Part shown: positions 55,236-63,795 of the stretch, in pieces | Position numbering within the stretch: position 1 is the stretch's first letter | Layout of the letters: the number at the start of each line of letters is the position of its first letter | Assembly: GCF_009176705.1 (NCBI RefSeq) | Contig: NZ_AP021846.1 | Span: 3,008,001-3,072,000 of the forward strand | Reading direction: 5' to 3' | DNA: 64,000 bases | DNA from: Pseudoalteromonas sp. A25 | GTDB lineage: Bacteria; Pseudomonadota; Gammaproteobacteria; Enterobacterales; Alteromonadaceae | Notes under the pieces: generated by a model | Seen by the model: the letters and a program-made list of their open reading frames with translations, nothing else | Told to the model about the DNA's origin: nothing | The model's database searches: none | Translations under genes and position numbers: made by a program

Positions 55236-56318
55236 TTAAATAACTGCTTTGCCGTTACGTACGAAGCAAGGCTTCACTACTTTAACGTCAACAAGCTTTT
55301 TGCGCATTTCAACTTGGGCTGTATCACCTGTAGAACGAGGTACGCGTGCCAGTGCAACGCTATAGCCCAAAGTTGGCGAGAATGTACCAGAAGTGATAAC
55401 CCCTTCGCCACCCTCTACGATAACTTTAGAACCACCTCTAAGTACACCCTTAGTTTCTAAAACTAAGCCAACTAGCTTATCGGTGCTCTTATCTGCACGT
55501 TGTTGCTCAAGCACTGAACGACCAATAAAGTCACGGTCTTCAGGCTCCCAAGCAATGGTCCACGCCATGTTTGCAGCTAAAGGTGATACCGACTCATCCA
55601 TATCTAAACCATATAGATTCATGCCCGCTTCTAAACGTAGCGTATCACGCGCGCCTAAGCCAGCAGGAGCCACGCCTGCATCTAATAATTTTTGCCAAAG
55701 ATCAGCGGCATCATCGTTATGCACAACAATTTCGTAACCGTCTTCACCCGTGTAGCCAGTGGTTGCAATGAAAAGCTCACCCGCTTGCACACCAAAGAAC
55801 GGCTTCATGCCTTCTACTGCTGCTTTTTGCTCATCATTTAATACTGCAGCTGTTTTTGCTTTTGCATTAGGGCCTTGTACTGCAATCATTGCATATTCAG
55901 GTCGCTCGGTTACTTCTACCGCATAACCTTGAGATACCTTAGCAATGTGCGCTAAATCTTTTTCGCGAGTTGCAGAGTTAACCACTAAGCGATAATTCGT
56001 TTCAGTGAAGAAGTAAATGATCAAATCATCAATCACACCACCTTGCTCATTAAGCATACCGGTATAAAGTGCTTTACCTGGCTTAGTTAGCTTGGCTACA
56101 TCGTTGGCTACAAGCTTGCGCAAAAACGCTTTTGCGTCGTCGCCTGCAACATCAACAATGGTCATGTGAGAAACATCAAACATACCAGCATCGGTGCGCA
56201 CTGCATTATGCTCTTCAATTTGTGAACCATAGTTGATTGGCATTTCCCAACCGTGGAAGTCCACCATTTTAGCGCCCGCTTCAAGGTGCTTAGCATGTAA
56301 TACTGTTTTAGAAGTCAT
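55236..56318 (-). CDS. gcvT: Aminomethyltransferase, T protein
   Basis: The protein has 360 residues. The opening [21 protein letters not shown] and MFDVSHM contain family positions. The folate-binding region has [12 protein letters not shown], and [11 protein letters not shown] is the hallmark segment. It transfers the methylene group from the GcvH arm to tetrahydrofolate and releases ammonia. It is the first gene of gcvTHP. No glycine riboswitch is visible in the 121 bases upstream. A hairpin separates it from the GcvT-like gene at 56440. Confidence 0.97.
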   Translation of the reverse strand: MTSKTVLHAKHLEAGAKMVDFHGWEMPINYGSQIEEHNAVRTDAGMFDVSHMTIVDVAGDDAKAFLRKLVANDVAKLTKPGKALYTGMLNEQGGVIDDLIIYFFTETNYRLVVNSATREKDLAHIAKVSQGYAVEVTERPEYAMIAVQGPNAKAKTAAVLNDEQKAAVEGMKPFFGVQAGELFIATTGYTGEDGYEIVVHNDDAADLWQKLLDAGVAPAGLGARDTLRLEAGMNLYGLDMDESVSPLAANMAWTIAWEPEDRDFIGRSVLEQQRADKSTDKLVGLVLETKGVLRGGSKVIVEGGEGVITSGTFSPTLGYSVALARVPRSTGDTAQVEMRKKLVDVKVVKPCFVRNGKAVI

Positions 56319-56396
56319 ATCAGTCCTTCACTTTATCATTCTCAGCAAGTTATCTTGCTGAACTTGGCCTCAAATTGAGGTGGGGTTAATTCAATA

Positions 56397-56432
56397 GCAA
56401 CAAGGGCGCTCTAATACAGAGTGCCCTTGTTG
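56397..56432. terminator. Hairpin upstream of gcvT
   Basis: The arms AACAAGGGCGCTC and GAGTGCCCTTGTT pair with one mismatch. It lies just after the stop of the GcvT-like gene and before the gcvT leader. On the minus strand the 3' side lacks a long T run, so it may be a weak terminator or an RNA-processing structure. Confidence 0.55.
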
Positions 56433-56439
56433 TTTTGTT

Positions 56440-57012
56440 CTAGTTTAGGTTAAAGCCTTGTGCTTGCAATGTTGCTTGCCATTTATTCAGAATTGGCGTT
56501 TGTGCAATAAGTTGATAGCGCTGCTCACCTTCCTCTAATAAAGAGGTTACAAATACTTCACCGCTTTGTCTGCCATAGCAAACAAGTTCATCTGATAACC
56601 TTAAGCCCGGTGTAAGCTCAAAGCTGGAAATTAGCGTATCGAAGGCTTGTTGCCCAGATAAAGTCGTGATGGCTAAATCGTCTCTTACCACCAGCTCAAT
56701 ATCGTAGTCTTCAACGTGCTTGGCCACAAACTGCTCTAAAATAGCCACCGCATCACTTTCTACCACAAAGCGATAAGCCGTTTCACTGAAGTAGTAAACG
56801 CTATATAGCTGCCCACCATCAAGCTTGCCTTGAATACCAAGGCCAGGTGCCATTAATTTGTTAAGGTTTAAGCCCATTTGCTGGTTTAAAAAAGGCGTTG
56901 CTTCAAAACCACTAAAATCTAATACGGCTAGGTTTTGAGTTGCCATCATAGAGTTTACCGCGGGTGCTGTACCTTGACGGTGCTTAGCAAACATTGTGGG
57001 TGCAAAAGTCAT
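56440..57012 (-). CDS. GcvT-like truncated folate-binding-fold protein
   Basis: The protein has 190 residues from ATG 57012, preceded by AAGGTG. Its middle resembles GcvT: LYSVYYFSETAYRFVVESDA compares with [19 protein letters not shown], and LAVLDFSGFEATPFLNQQM with [18 protein letters not shown]. It is only the length of the N-terminal folate-binding lobes and lacks the [11 protein letters not shown] region. So it is a small paralogue, not a functional T protein by inspection. It lies upstream of gcvT on the same strand, 121 bases away, and divergent from a LysR gene. Relatives such as YgfZ bind folates in iron-sulfur repair, so a folate role is a possibility. Confidence 0.7.
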   Translation of the reverse strand: MTFAPTMFAKHRQGTAPAVNSMMATQNLAVLDFSGFEATPFLNQQMGLNLNKLMAPGLGIQGKLDGGQLYSVYYFSETAYRFVVESDAVAILEQFVAKHVEDYDIELVVRDDLAITTLSGQQAFDTLISSFELTPGLRLSDELVCYGRQSGEVFVTSLLEEGEQRYQLIAQTPILNKWQATLQAQGFNLN

Positions 57013-57142
57013 GATGACACCTTAATTAAATTTCGATAAACACAGAGTATATTGAGGGTAAAAGCCAACAACAAATTGTAATTATTTATCCATTGATAAA
57101 TAATACTAATGTAATTAGCTTTGTTAAATAGTATTTATTAAT

Positions 57143-57988
57143 ATGAAGAACTTATCGATTGATGGCTTGCGTACTTTAGTAACAGTGGTAGATGTTGGTG
57201 GCTTTGCCAAAGCCGGCGAATTGCTGGGTTTATCGCAGCCTGCTGTATCATTGCAAATAAAACGCTTAGAAGACATGCTCAACTGCAAACTATTTAAAAA
57301 GCAGGGTCAGCGTCAAGTGCTTAACCAATATGGTGAGCTGCTATTGCCCCTGGCTAAACAAATGTTGCAGCAAAACGATGCGATTATTCAGCAGTTCACC
57401 TCAGAAAGTGTAACTGGTAAGGTGCGTTTGGGCATTCCCAGTGAGTTTGCCGCACGCATATTACCCTCTATTATCGGTGATTTCGTATCGTTATATCCCG
57501 ATGTCTCTTTGGAAGTAAAATCGCGACTCAGCAAACACCTGCTCTCTGACTCTCGACAAGATCAATTTGATTTAGTCTTGGCCTTAAATGAGCAACTTGA
57601 CTCAGCTAAATACCCAATCTTTATGCAAGATCAATTGGTATGGGTTGGCGATTTATCCAAAGCGAATGATGAAGTCGTTACGCTTGTAACCGCGCCTGAG
57701 GGCTGTATTTATCGTCGCCGGGCCATTGATGCACTGCAACAAGCTGGGATCAAATACCGTATTATTTACAGCAATGCCGATTTAACGGGGCTGATTGCCG
57801 CTTTAAAGGAAGGTTTGGGGATCACCGTACTGGCAAAAAGTACGGTGCCGAGCGAATTAAATTATCAAAGCCATACACAGCAATTACCAGAGCTTGGACA
57901 GATAGGGATCTGCTTAATCAAAAACTCAGCAGAGTCGGTCAATGCGGTAGATAAGCTGGCTGAGTTTATTGCACTTAGGCTCGGATAA
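57143..57988 (+). CDS. LysR-family transcriptional regulator, probable regulator of the gcv region
   Basis: The protein has 281 residues. The winged helix-turn-helix (about 6-62) reads FAKAGELLGLSQPAVSLQIKRLEDML, and the effector domain (about 90-280) begins VRLGIPSEFAA and has DLVLALNEQ. It resembles LrhA/HdfR-type LysR proteins more than E. coli GcvA, but this is by eye. It is divergent from the GcvT-like gene (130 bases between), so it may control that gene and gcvTHP. A terminator follows at 57999. Confidence 0.88.
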   Translation: MKNLSIDGLRTLVTVVDVGGFAKAGELLGLSQPAVSLQIKRLEDMLNCKLFKKQGQRQVLNQYGELLLPLAKQMLQQNDAIIQQFTSESVTGKVRLGIPSEFAARILPSIIGDFVSLYPDVSLEVKSRLSKHLLSDSRQDQFDLVLALNEQLDSAKYPIFMQDQLVWVGDLSKANDEVVTLVTAPEGCIYRRRAIDALQQAGIKYRIIYSNADLTGLIAALKEGLGITVLAKSTVPSELNYQSHTQQLPELGQIGICLIKNSAESVNAVDKLAEFIALRLG

Positions 57989-57998
57989 TAAAACACGC

Positions 57999-58035
57999 GC
58001 TGTGACATTGGTTATACACACCGTCACAGCTTTTT
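57999..58035 (+). terminator. Terminator of the LysR gene
   Basis: GCTGTGAC (57999-58006) and GTCACAGC (58023-58030) are followed by TTTTTG. It lies between convergent LysR and ubiI genes. Confidence 0.8.
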
Positions 58036-58051
58036 GTGAACAGATCAAAAG

Positions 58052-59221
58052 CTATTTACCAACTGCCTCTTTAGCAAATAGGTTTTTGATTGGTCCTAAG
58101 TTATCGACCAAACTTAAGCCTACGCCACGGATCACTTTTTTCAAAGGATGCGCACCTTCAAACAGCTCTTTTAAACCTTGCATCATCGCGATGTGCTTTT
58201 GCGCGTCTAGCTTACGAGTGCGTTCGTACTCTCTTAAAACTCTATGGCTTGCAAACTCTTGCGCGTTTTGATCCGATAACAAATCAATCAACAACGCCGC
58301 GTCTTTCAAGCCTAAGTTCATGCCCAAGCCGGCAAGTGGGTGGATGGTGTGAGCAGCATCGCCCATAAGTACGACTCTGTTATCTAACCATTGTTTTGCA
58401 TAACGCATACGCAATGGAAATACCGCTCTGTCGTCTGCGATTTCACACAAACCGCACTGACCATCAATGGCAGCATAAAGCGCTTTATTGAAATCCTCCC
58501 GCGACAAAGCCATTAAACGCTGCGCTTGCTCTGGTGATGTTGACCATACTATAGAGTGATGATGCTCATCAGCCAGAGGTAAAAAAGCCAATGGCCCGGT
58601 CGGTAAGAAAACCTGTCTTGCCGTTGCCTGATGAGGCAATTGAGTTTTAACCGTGGCAACGATAGCTTGGTGATCGTAGTCCCAAAAGGTGAGAGGTAAT
58701 TTAAATTGCTCACGTATAGCTGAATTTGCACCATCGGCCGCCACCAGCAGTTTAGCCATGATTGGTGTTCCGTTATCTAACGTGATCAATACATCGCTGT
58801 CGGTTTGGTGAACACTTTGATACCGCGTATTAAAAGCTAAATGCGCATTCGAAAGTGTTTTAAGTTGCGAATACAAGCCATAGCGAATAGCGTCATTTTC
58901 AATAATGTGACCAAGCTCTGGTAGGTCCAAATCATCACTATTGAAAGCGATTTTACCAAAACTGTCTTTATCTCGAACATCCATAAAGTGATAGGGTGCA
59001 ACGCGCGAGGCACTAATGGCTGACCACGCATTTAAACGTTGAAATAGCCTTTGACTGGCTAAACTAATAGCGCTCACTCGATTTGCAAACTGCTCAGCTA
59101 ATAGCTGAGGCTCATCGCCGCTGTCTATCACTTGTACACTAATATTTGCTTGAGCTAAGCCCAAGGCTAATGTTAACCCTACCGCTCCGCCGCCTACAAT
59201 GCATACCTGTACTTGTTGCAT
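58052..59221 (-). CDS. ubiI: Ubiquinone biosynthesis FAD hydroxylase UbiI (VisC)
   Basis: The protein has 389 residues. The FAD-binding GxGxxG-type loop is IVGGGAVGLTLALGLA, the family DG motif is LVAADGANSAIRE, and the second FAD contact is VLMGDAAHTIHPLAGLGMNLGL. It belongs to the UbiH/UbiI/UbiF monooxygenases and by order next to ubiH should carry out the aerobic C5 hydroxylation. It directly abuts the ubiH stop codon (TAAATG). Expression is likely with ubiH, pepP and ygfB as one transcript. The C-terminal LFAKEAVGK fits the membrane-peripheral location of these enzymes. Confidence 0.88.
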   Translation of the reverse strand: MQQVQVCIVGGGAVGLTLALGLAQANISVQVIDSGDEPQLLAEQFANRVSAISLASQRLFQRLNAWSAISASRVAPYHFMDVRDKDSFGKIAFNSDDLDLPELGHIIENDAIRYGLYSQLKTLSNAHLAFNTRYQSVHQTDSDVLITLDNGTPIMAKLLVAADGANSAIREQFKLPLTFWDYDHQAIVATVKTQLPHQATARQVFLPTGPLAFLPLADEHHHSIVWSTSPEQAQRLMALSREDFNKALYAAIDGQCGLCEIADDRAVFPLRMRYAKQWLDNRVVLMGDAAHTIHPLAGLGMNLGLKDAALLIDLLSDQNAQEFASHRVLREYERTRKLDAQKHIAMMQGLKELFEGAHPLKKVIRGVGLSLVDNLGPIKNLFAKEAVGK

Positions 59222-60406
59222 TTAGTTGTTTCCTTTACTCACATGACCCATCAGTTGTTTAGCCAAGGGCGCTTTTAAATTGTCGACAAGCGCCGTTGCG
59301 AATAACCCACAACTGCGCCCAAAAGCCATTAACCTTGACGAGTTCGAAAACAACCGCACTAAGGAGTCAGTTAAAGTCATCACTGTATTTATGTCTTTTT
59401 CTCGCGCCTGTTCATAAGCTCGTGTAAATACATAATCACCTAATAGTCCAGACTCTGTACACTTGAGCTGTTTCACCAAAGCCTGGATATCGCGTAAACC
59501 CAAATTAAAACCTTGCCCTGCAATTGGGTGAATAGCATGGGCAGCGTTACCAATAACCACGGTGCGATGTTTGACTATTTTATCGACTCGTCCCAAAACT
59601 AAAGGATAAGTTGCACGCGCGCCAACTTGAGTAAATACCCCCGCCCTATAACCAAAATCCGCTTGCAACTGGGTGATAAACTGCGCTGCATCTAGTTTTT
59701 GATAGTGTGCAAGTTTTTCATTGTTCATGCACCAAACCAAAGAATACCTATCATCACTCATGGGCAGCAATGCCATGGGCCCTTGCTCCGTAAAGCGCTC
59801 AAATGCTTGACCTTGATGCCCACCTTGCACTTTTATATTTGCGATAAGCGCACCTTGTTCATAGGCGGTATGATTAAATTCAATATTTAGTATTTGTCGA
59901 GTCGGCGATTTCGCACCGTCAGCAATCACCAATAGTTTCGCACTCAGCCTCTGTGCGTTATCAAGTGTAATAACAACTTGCTCGGCTTGTTGTTCAACAT
60001 CACTGACTGTGGCAGGACACAGAAGCGTAATACCCGCTTCATTAAGTTGATGATGTAAAAAAGCCCCATATGGATTGACCTCAACCACATAACCTAAGGC
60101 GTCACACTGGTGATCTGTGTGATGAATGTTAGTTTTGCCAAAGTGCCCTCTATCTGAGACATGCACCTGCTTAATAGGCTGCGAAAATGCCCAGTCAGCT
60201 CTAAACAAACCTAATTCGCTCAAATAAGTAACCGATTGATGCGCAAGAGCAATACTCCTATCGTCAAAACTGGGATGAACATTGCTAGAGGGCGTAAACG
60301 CCTCAACTACGGCGATTTTATATTTTTCACACTGCTTGCTAATGGCTAGAGCTGCGGTGGCTCCTGCCATGCCACCACCGACAATAAGAATATCGAATTG
60401 TTGCAA
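59222..60406 (-). CDS. ubiH: 2-octaprenyl-6-methoxyphenol hydroxylase UbiH
   Basis: The protein has 394 residues. The FAD loop is ILIVGGGMAGATAALAIS, the active-site DDRSIALAHQS is typical of UbiH, the mid motif is LVIADGAKSPTRQ, and VVIGNAAHAIHPIAGQGFNLGLRD is the second FAD contact. It hydroxylates the ubiquinone ring at C1 under oxygen. It lies nine bases after pepP and abuts ubiI. The order pepP-ubiH-ubiI is conserved in enterobacteria. Confidence 0.93.
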   Translation of the reverse strand: MQQFDILIVGGGMAGATAALAISKQCEKYKIAVVEAFTPSSNVHPSFDDRSIALAHQSVTYLSELGLFRADWAFSQPIKQVHVSDRGHFGKTNIHHTDHQCDALGYVVEVNPYGAFLHHQLNEAGITLLCPATVSDVEQQAEQVVITLDNAQRLSAKLLVIADGAKSPTRQILNIEFNHTAYEQGALIANIKVQGGHQGQAFERFTEQGPMALLPMSDDRYSLVWCMNNEKLAHYQKLDAAQFITQLQADFGYRAGVFTQVGARATYPLVLGRVDKIVKHRTVVIGNAAHAIHPIAGQGFNLGLRDIQALVKQLKCTESGLLGDYVFTRAYEQAREKDINTVMTLTDSLVRLFSNSSRLMAFGRSCGLFATALVDNLKAPLAKQLMGHVSKGNN

Positions 60407-60415
60407 CTTACTCTC

Positions 60416-61726
60416 CTAACGTTGCATTAGCGCTTCTATATCTGCAACAGCTTTTGGTGCACCTTTTGTAAGGTTTTCAAAGCCATCTTCAGTAATTAAT
60501 AAATCATCTTCAATGCGAATGCCAATACCCTTAAATTGCTCAGGTACTTGTGCATCTTCATCAAAATACAAGCCAGGTTCAATGGTTAACACCATACCCG
60601 GTGCAAACGGCCTGTCGGCTTCGTCAAGTTTATATTCGCCAACATCATGCACATCTAAACCCAGCCAGTGCCCCAAACCATGCATATAAAAAGCTTTGCA
60701 AGCTTGGTTTTCTACTAGAGTATCTAAATCACCAGCCAAAATACCGAGCTGGATCAAGCCTTCAGTCATTACTATCATAGCCGCTTGATTCGCTTTAACC
60801 AAAGTGCCGCCTGGCTTCACCTGTTCAAAAGCAGCTTGCTGTGCTTTTAGCACTAGCTCATATAGTTGCTTTTGTGGCTCACTAAACTGGCCGGACACAG
60901 GAAATGTACGCGTGATATCAGCCGCATAACCTTCAAGCTCACAGCCCGAGTCTATAAGTATCAAGTCTCCGTCTTTAAGCTCGTCGCTATTTTCTGTGTA
61001 GTGCAAAATATTAGCATTATTGCCAGAGCCCACTATTGTACCGTAAGCAGGGTGACGTGCTCCACTCATCGCATAATGGTGGTGAATTTCGGCCTCAAGC
61101 TGATATTCAGTTGCACCAGCTTTGGCAAAACACATCGCTCTTTTATGCGCTTCACAGCTTATTTGCGCCGCTTTTCTCATTACCGCAACTTCCGCTGTTG
61201 ATTTGAACAAACGCATTTCATGCACAAGTGGACGAATATCTTTGATGATCTCTGGTGCTCGACAACCTTTTTTTGGCCCACTGCGCAACGTATTAAGCAA
61301 ATCCCAAACCTTACTATCAAAGTCACGATACGTACCCTGAGCGTAATACAGCACACGTTTGTTATTTACCAACTCCTTTAACTGCTCTTCAAGTTCGCTA
61401 AGTGGGTAGCTTTCGTCAAATAAATATTGCTGTTTCGCTTGTTCATAACCCACACGACGACCATGCCAGATTTCTGCCACCTTATCTTTATTACGGCAAA
61501 AGAGATGACTTGCCACCTGCTCGTCTGTGTCTTTACAAAGTACCAAAACAGCATCGGGCTCGTTGAAGTTAGTTAAGTAGAAAAAATCGCTATCTTGGCG
61601 AAAAGGATATTCCGTATCCCGACTACGAGTGAGTTCGGTCGCAGCAGGGATTATCGCCACCGAGTTTTTATCCAGCTGTGATAATAAACGCGCTCTGCGC
61701 TGTGCAAATTCTGTTATCTCAATCAT
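60416..61726 (-). CDS. pepP: Xaa-Pro aminopeptidase
   Basis: The protein has 436 residues, typical length. The pita-bread metal ligands are visible: DSGCELEGYAADITRTFP (two aspartates), HGLGHWLGLDVHD (histidine), TIEPGLY and GIRIEDD (glutamates). The N-terminal creatinase-like domain covers about 1-170 and includes the PFRQDSDFFYLTNF motif. It removes N-terminal residues linked to proline. Its ATG overlaps the ygfB stop by one base, and ubiH follows nine bases later. Confidence 0.95.
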   Translation of the reverse strand: MIEITEFAQRRARLLSQLDKNSVAIIPAATELTRSRDTEYPFRQDSDFFYLTNFNEPDAVLVLCKDTDEQVASHLFCRNKDKVAEIWHGRRVGYEQAKQQYLFDESYPLSELEEQLKELVNNKRVLYYAQGTYRDFDSKVWDLLNTLRSGPKKGCRAPEIIKDIRPLVHEMRLFKSTAEVAVMRKAAQISCEAHKRAMCFAKAGATEYQLEAEIHHHYAMSGARHPAYGTIVGSGNNANILHYTENSDELKDGDLILIDSGCELEGYAADITRTFPVSGQFSEPQKQLYELVLKAQQAAFEQVKPGGTLVKANQAAMIVMTEGLIQLGILAGDLDTLVENQACKAFYMHGLGHWLGLDVHDVGEYKLDEADRPFAPGMVLTIEPGLYFDEDAQVPEQFKGIGIRIEDDLLITEDGFENLTKGAPKAVADIEALMQR

Positions 61727-62283
61727 TAGTGTATCGTCTTGGAAGTCGTTGTGGAGTCTTTGCCCATTTCAGCAAAACATAACATAGCCGATACGCGGAT
61801 ATACTCTATGATTTCATGCAACGCTTGCTGATCTTCTTCTGTTTCATCAAAGTGGCTGTCAAGTTTAGTTATTTCAGTAAAGTCTTCGATCACCTCTTTT
61901 ACATCACCAGACAATTTACCGTAGTCTTTTTGCTTTAGTCCAAATCCAAGTAAAAAACCAGATACCCAGGCAACCAAGGCATTGGCTTGATCGAGCAACG
62001 ATTCATCTTCACTAGGTAGAAACAGTTCAAAATGAAACTCTGAATCATTAAAATGCTCTACGACATGTTTATACATACTGGCAAAAAATTGTTTTAGTGC
62101 TTCACTAAAGTGCTGCCCTTCATTAAACACATCACTTAATAACCCCAGATACTCTTTTTCTTCAATATTTAAACCACATGCCAATAACCCACTGATGGCA
62201 CCATGTACTTCAGCTGGGGCAACAAAAATATCGTGTTTTTCAAGCAAGAGTTGTGCTTGTGTGTAGTCGTTTAATTCGCTCAT
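61726..62283 (-). CDS. ygfB: YecA/YgfB family protein (UPF0149)
   Basis: The protein has 185 residues, helical and acidic, with no membrane span. Features of UPF0149/YgfB include HGAISGLLACGLN near residue 24, AWVSGFLLGFGL near 105, and the C-terminal EIIEYIRVSAMLCFAEM. YgfB in other bacteria affects cell-envelope-related gene expression and resistance, but its role here is not shown. Its stop overlaps pepP by one base. It is the first gene of the pepP-ubiH-ubiI transcript, with 6S RNA divergent upstream. Confidence 0.9.
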   Translation of the reverse strand: MSELNDYTQAQLLLEKHDIFVAPAEVHGAISGLLACGLNIEEKEYLGLLSDVFNEGQHFSEALKQFFASMYKHVVEHFNDSEFHFELFLPSEDESLLDQANALVAWVSGFLLGFGLKQKDYGKLSGDVKEVIEDFTEITKLDSHFDETEEDQQALHEIIEYIRVSAMLCFAEMGKDSTTTSKTIH

Positions 62284-62478
62284 CAGGTCAACTTTCTTCG
62301 CATATAGTTACTTAATGCTACCACTGCAAGTATAGCAACTCCAAGCAATTGTATCCTATGGAGTAAAATTCCAGCACTGTGATTAGTTTATTAGCAACGA
62401 CGCATAAAAACTCAGCAAACGCACAACTATTTACGTTTTATGGTTTCGACTTGGCGCTATGTTTTATATACTGAAGGA
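62284..62478. other. Intergenic region upstream of 6S RNA
   Basis: The 195 bases carry the ygfB promoter and the 6S promoter (TATACT at 62467-62472, with TTTCGA at 62444-62449 and a 17-base spacer). No zapA gene is present, although it usually lies here upstream of 6S RNA. Confidence 0.6.
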
Positions 62479-62660
62479 GTTCCCTAGCTCGTAGGACAGT
62501 AGATTAAGTCCCTGAGCCGATAAACTTTATTAAGGAATGTAGTTTGCTTGCTATTGAGCAAGCTCGGCATGTACCGAGAAGCCTACGGTGAGCTGTTGCA
62601 TTCCGCCTTGAACCTCAGGGTTCAAGGGCTGACATCCGCATCCGCGACGCCGGGGAACAC
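62479..62660 (+). ncRNA. ssrS: 6S RNA
   Basis: The ends pair (GTTCCC at 62479-62484 with GGGGAAC at 62652-62658). Conserved positions match 6S RNA: AGTCCCTGAGCCGATA near the 5' side, GCTCGGCATGTACCGAGAAG in the apical arm, and CCGCCTTGAACC, CAGGGTTCAAGGGCTGACAT on the 3' side. About 182 nt is the usual length. 6S RNA binds sigma-70 RNA polymerase and restrains transcription in stationary phase. A consensus-like promoter ends about seven bases before the start. Two open frames overlap it but have no signals of their own. Confidence 0.95.
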
Positions 62661-62704
62661 CATTCAACATAGCTTTCTTACTTTCTACCTTATAATAGAC
62701 ACAA

Positions 62705-62730
62705 AAAAACCCCACCAAGGTGAGGCTTTT
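62705..62730 (-). terminator. Terminator of the DUF3718 gene
   Basis: On the minus strand CCTCACC-TT-GGTGGGG is followed by TTTTTTT. It lies 50 bases after the stop codon and also stands between this gene and 6S RNA. Confidence 0.85.
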
Positions 62731-62779
62731 AGCCAGTTTGATTATTTGCACCTAACCAAACCAAATTAAGACTTGCTAA

Positions 62780-63154
62780 TTAAAGACCTGCACGCTCTTT
62801 AATTACTGCAATAAGAGGAGAACCACCATGTCCATTACCTTCAGCCCATGCGATTTCCGCACCATCTTCTAAAGAACTTTTTGGCAAGTTCTTTACAATG
62901 TACTCACCCGTATCAGCAGCATTGCTAATAATCGCATGACGAAGCATATTGTTACCGTTACACTTCACTGCATCAAAAATATTACGGATTTTCACACGTG
63001 AGCTTTTAAGTTTTTTACGCAAACTACTTTTGTCATCTGCTGCAATGTATTCACAAATTGATATTGCAAGTTGCTCATTTGCACTGGCTTGATGGCTAAA
63101 TGACATCGACGCTGCAACAAAAGAAGCTGACACAAGCACGGTAGTTAATTTCAT
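62780..63154 (-). CDS. DUF3718 family exported protein
   Basis: The protein has 124 residues with a signal peptide (cleavage near ASANEQ). The body (EQLAISICEYIAADDKSSLRKKLKSS and NIFDAVKCNGNNMLRHAI) has two cysteines likely to pair. This fits DUF3718 as I recall it, a small exported family of Alteromonadales and Shewanella. No function is known. It is transcribed alone, ends at a strong terminator, and lies between 6S RNA and folA. Confidence 0.75.
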   Translation of the reverse strand: MKLTTVLVSASFVAASMSFSHQASANEQLAISICEYIAADDKSSLRKKLKSSRVKIRNIFDAVKCNGNNMLRHAIISNAADTGEYIVKNLPKSSLEDGAEIAWAEGNGHGGSPLIAVIKERAGL

Positions 63155-63233
63155 CTAAAACACCCTCTAATACTTTATTCGTACCCCAAAACGAGTGTAA
63201 TTGTATCAAGCTGCACAAAATTTAGCAATAAAC

Positions 63234-63725
63234 TCATACTTTTTTGTTCAGAGTTACGAATTTATAATTACATAAGTTTTTATCATCAGCTTCACAGTGC
63301 TGCTCTTCGACTACCTGCCAGTTCGCAGCTTTGGTGTAATCAGGAAAGCAGGTATCACCTGCAACGTCTAAATCAATAAATGTTAAATATAGCTTCTCAC
63401 ACATAGGTAGGAACTGCTCATAAATATGCCCCCCACCGATAATCATCACTTCCTCTGCTTCTGAAAGCAGTGCCAGAGCTGCATCTGGAGACGTTACAAC
63501 TTCAATTCCAGCTGCTTTATAGTCACTGTTTCGAGTAATAACAATATTACGCCTACCCGGCAAAGGTCGGCCAATAGATTCAAAAGTTTTTCTACCCATA
63601 ACGACAGGTTTTTGCATTGTCACTCTTTTGAAATGCTGTAAATCTGCAGGTAAATGCCATGGCATTTGGTTGTCTTGACCAATGACTCGGTTATTTGCCA
63701 TCGCCGCTATCATGGAAATTATCAC
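63234..63725 (-). CDS. folA: Dihydrofolate reductase
   Basis: I place the start at GTG 63725, preceded by GAGG, giving VIISMIAAMANNRVIGQDN, which aligns with E. coli MISLIAALAVDRVIG. An ATG at 63737 would add four residues, but it lacks a ribosome-binding site. Conserved elements are MPWHLPADLQHFKRVTM (substrate aspartate in LPAD), GRKTFESIGRPLPGRRN (NADPH), and EEVMIIGGGHIYEQFLP. It reduces dihydrofolate to tetrahydrofolate. It is not next to apaH or ksgA here. Confidence 0.95.
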   Translation of the reverse strand: MIISMIAAMANNRVIGQDNQMPWHLPADLQHFKRVTMQKPVVMGRKTFESIGRPLPGRRNIVITRNSDYKAAGIEVVTSPDAALALLSEAEEVMIIGGGHIYEQFLPMCEKLYLTFIDLDVAGDTCFPDYTKAANWQVVEEQHCEADDKNLCNYKFVTLNKKV

Positions 63726-63752
63726 GCTTAACCTCATTAATGATTTAGTATT

Positions 63753-63778
63753 AAAAAAAGGGCCACAAAGCCCTTAAT
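63753..63778 (-). terminator. Terminator of the partial gene at 63796
   Basis: On the minus strand AAGGGC-TTTGTG-GCCCTT is followed by TTTTT. It is 20 bases beyond the stop of the gene at 63796 and stands between it and folA. Confidence 0.85.
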
Positions 63779-63795
63779 TATTTATATGATTTTAC

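Noticed and set aside
56319..56439. Glycine riboswitch upstream of gcvT
   Set aside because: Expected from related bacteria, but I see only a simple hairpin and none of the aptamer's conserved segments.
62548..62769. Open frames overlapping 6S RNA on both strands
   Set aside because: They lie inside or across the RNA, lack ribosome-binding sites and do not look like a protein family.
63726..63737. ATG 63737 as the folA start
   Set aside because: There is no ribosome-binding site, and the GTG four codons later has GAGG at a normal distance and aligns with E. coli FolA.
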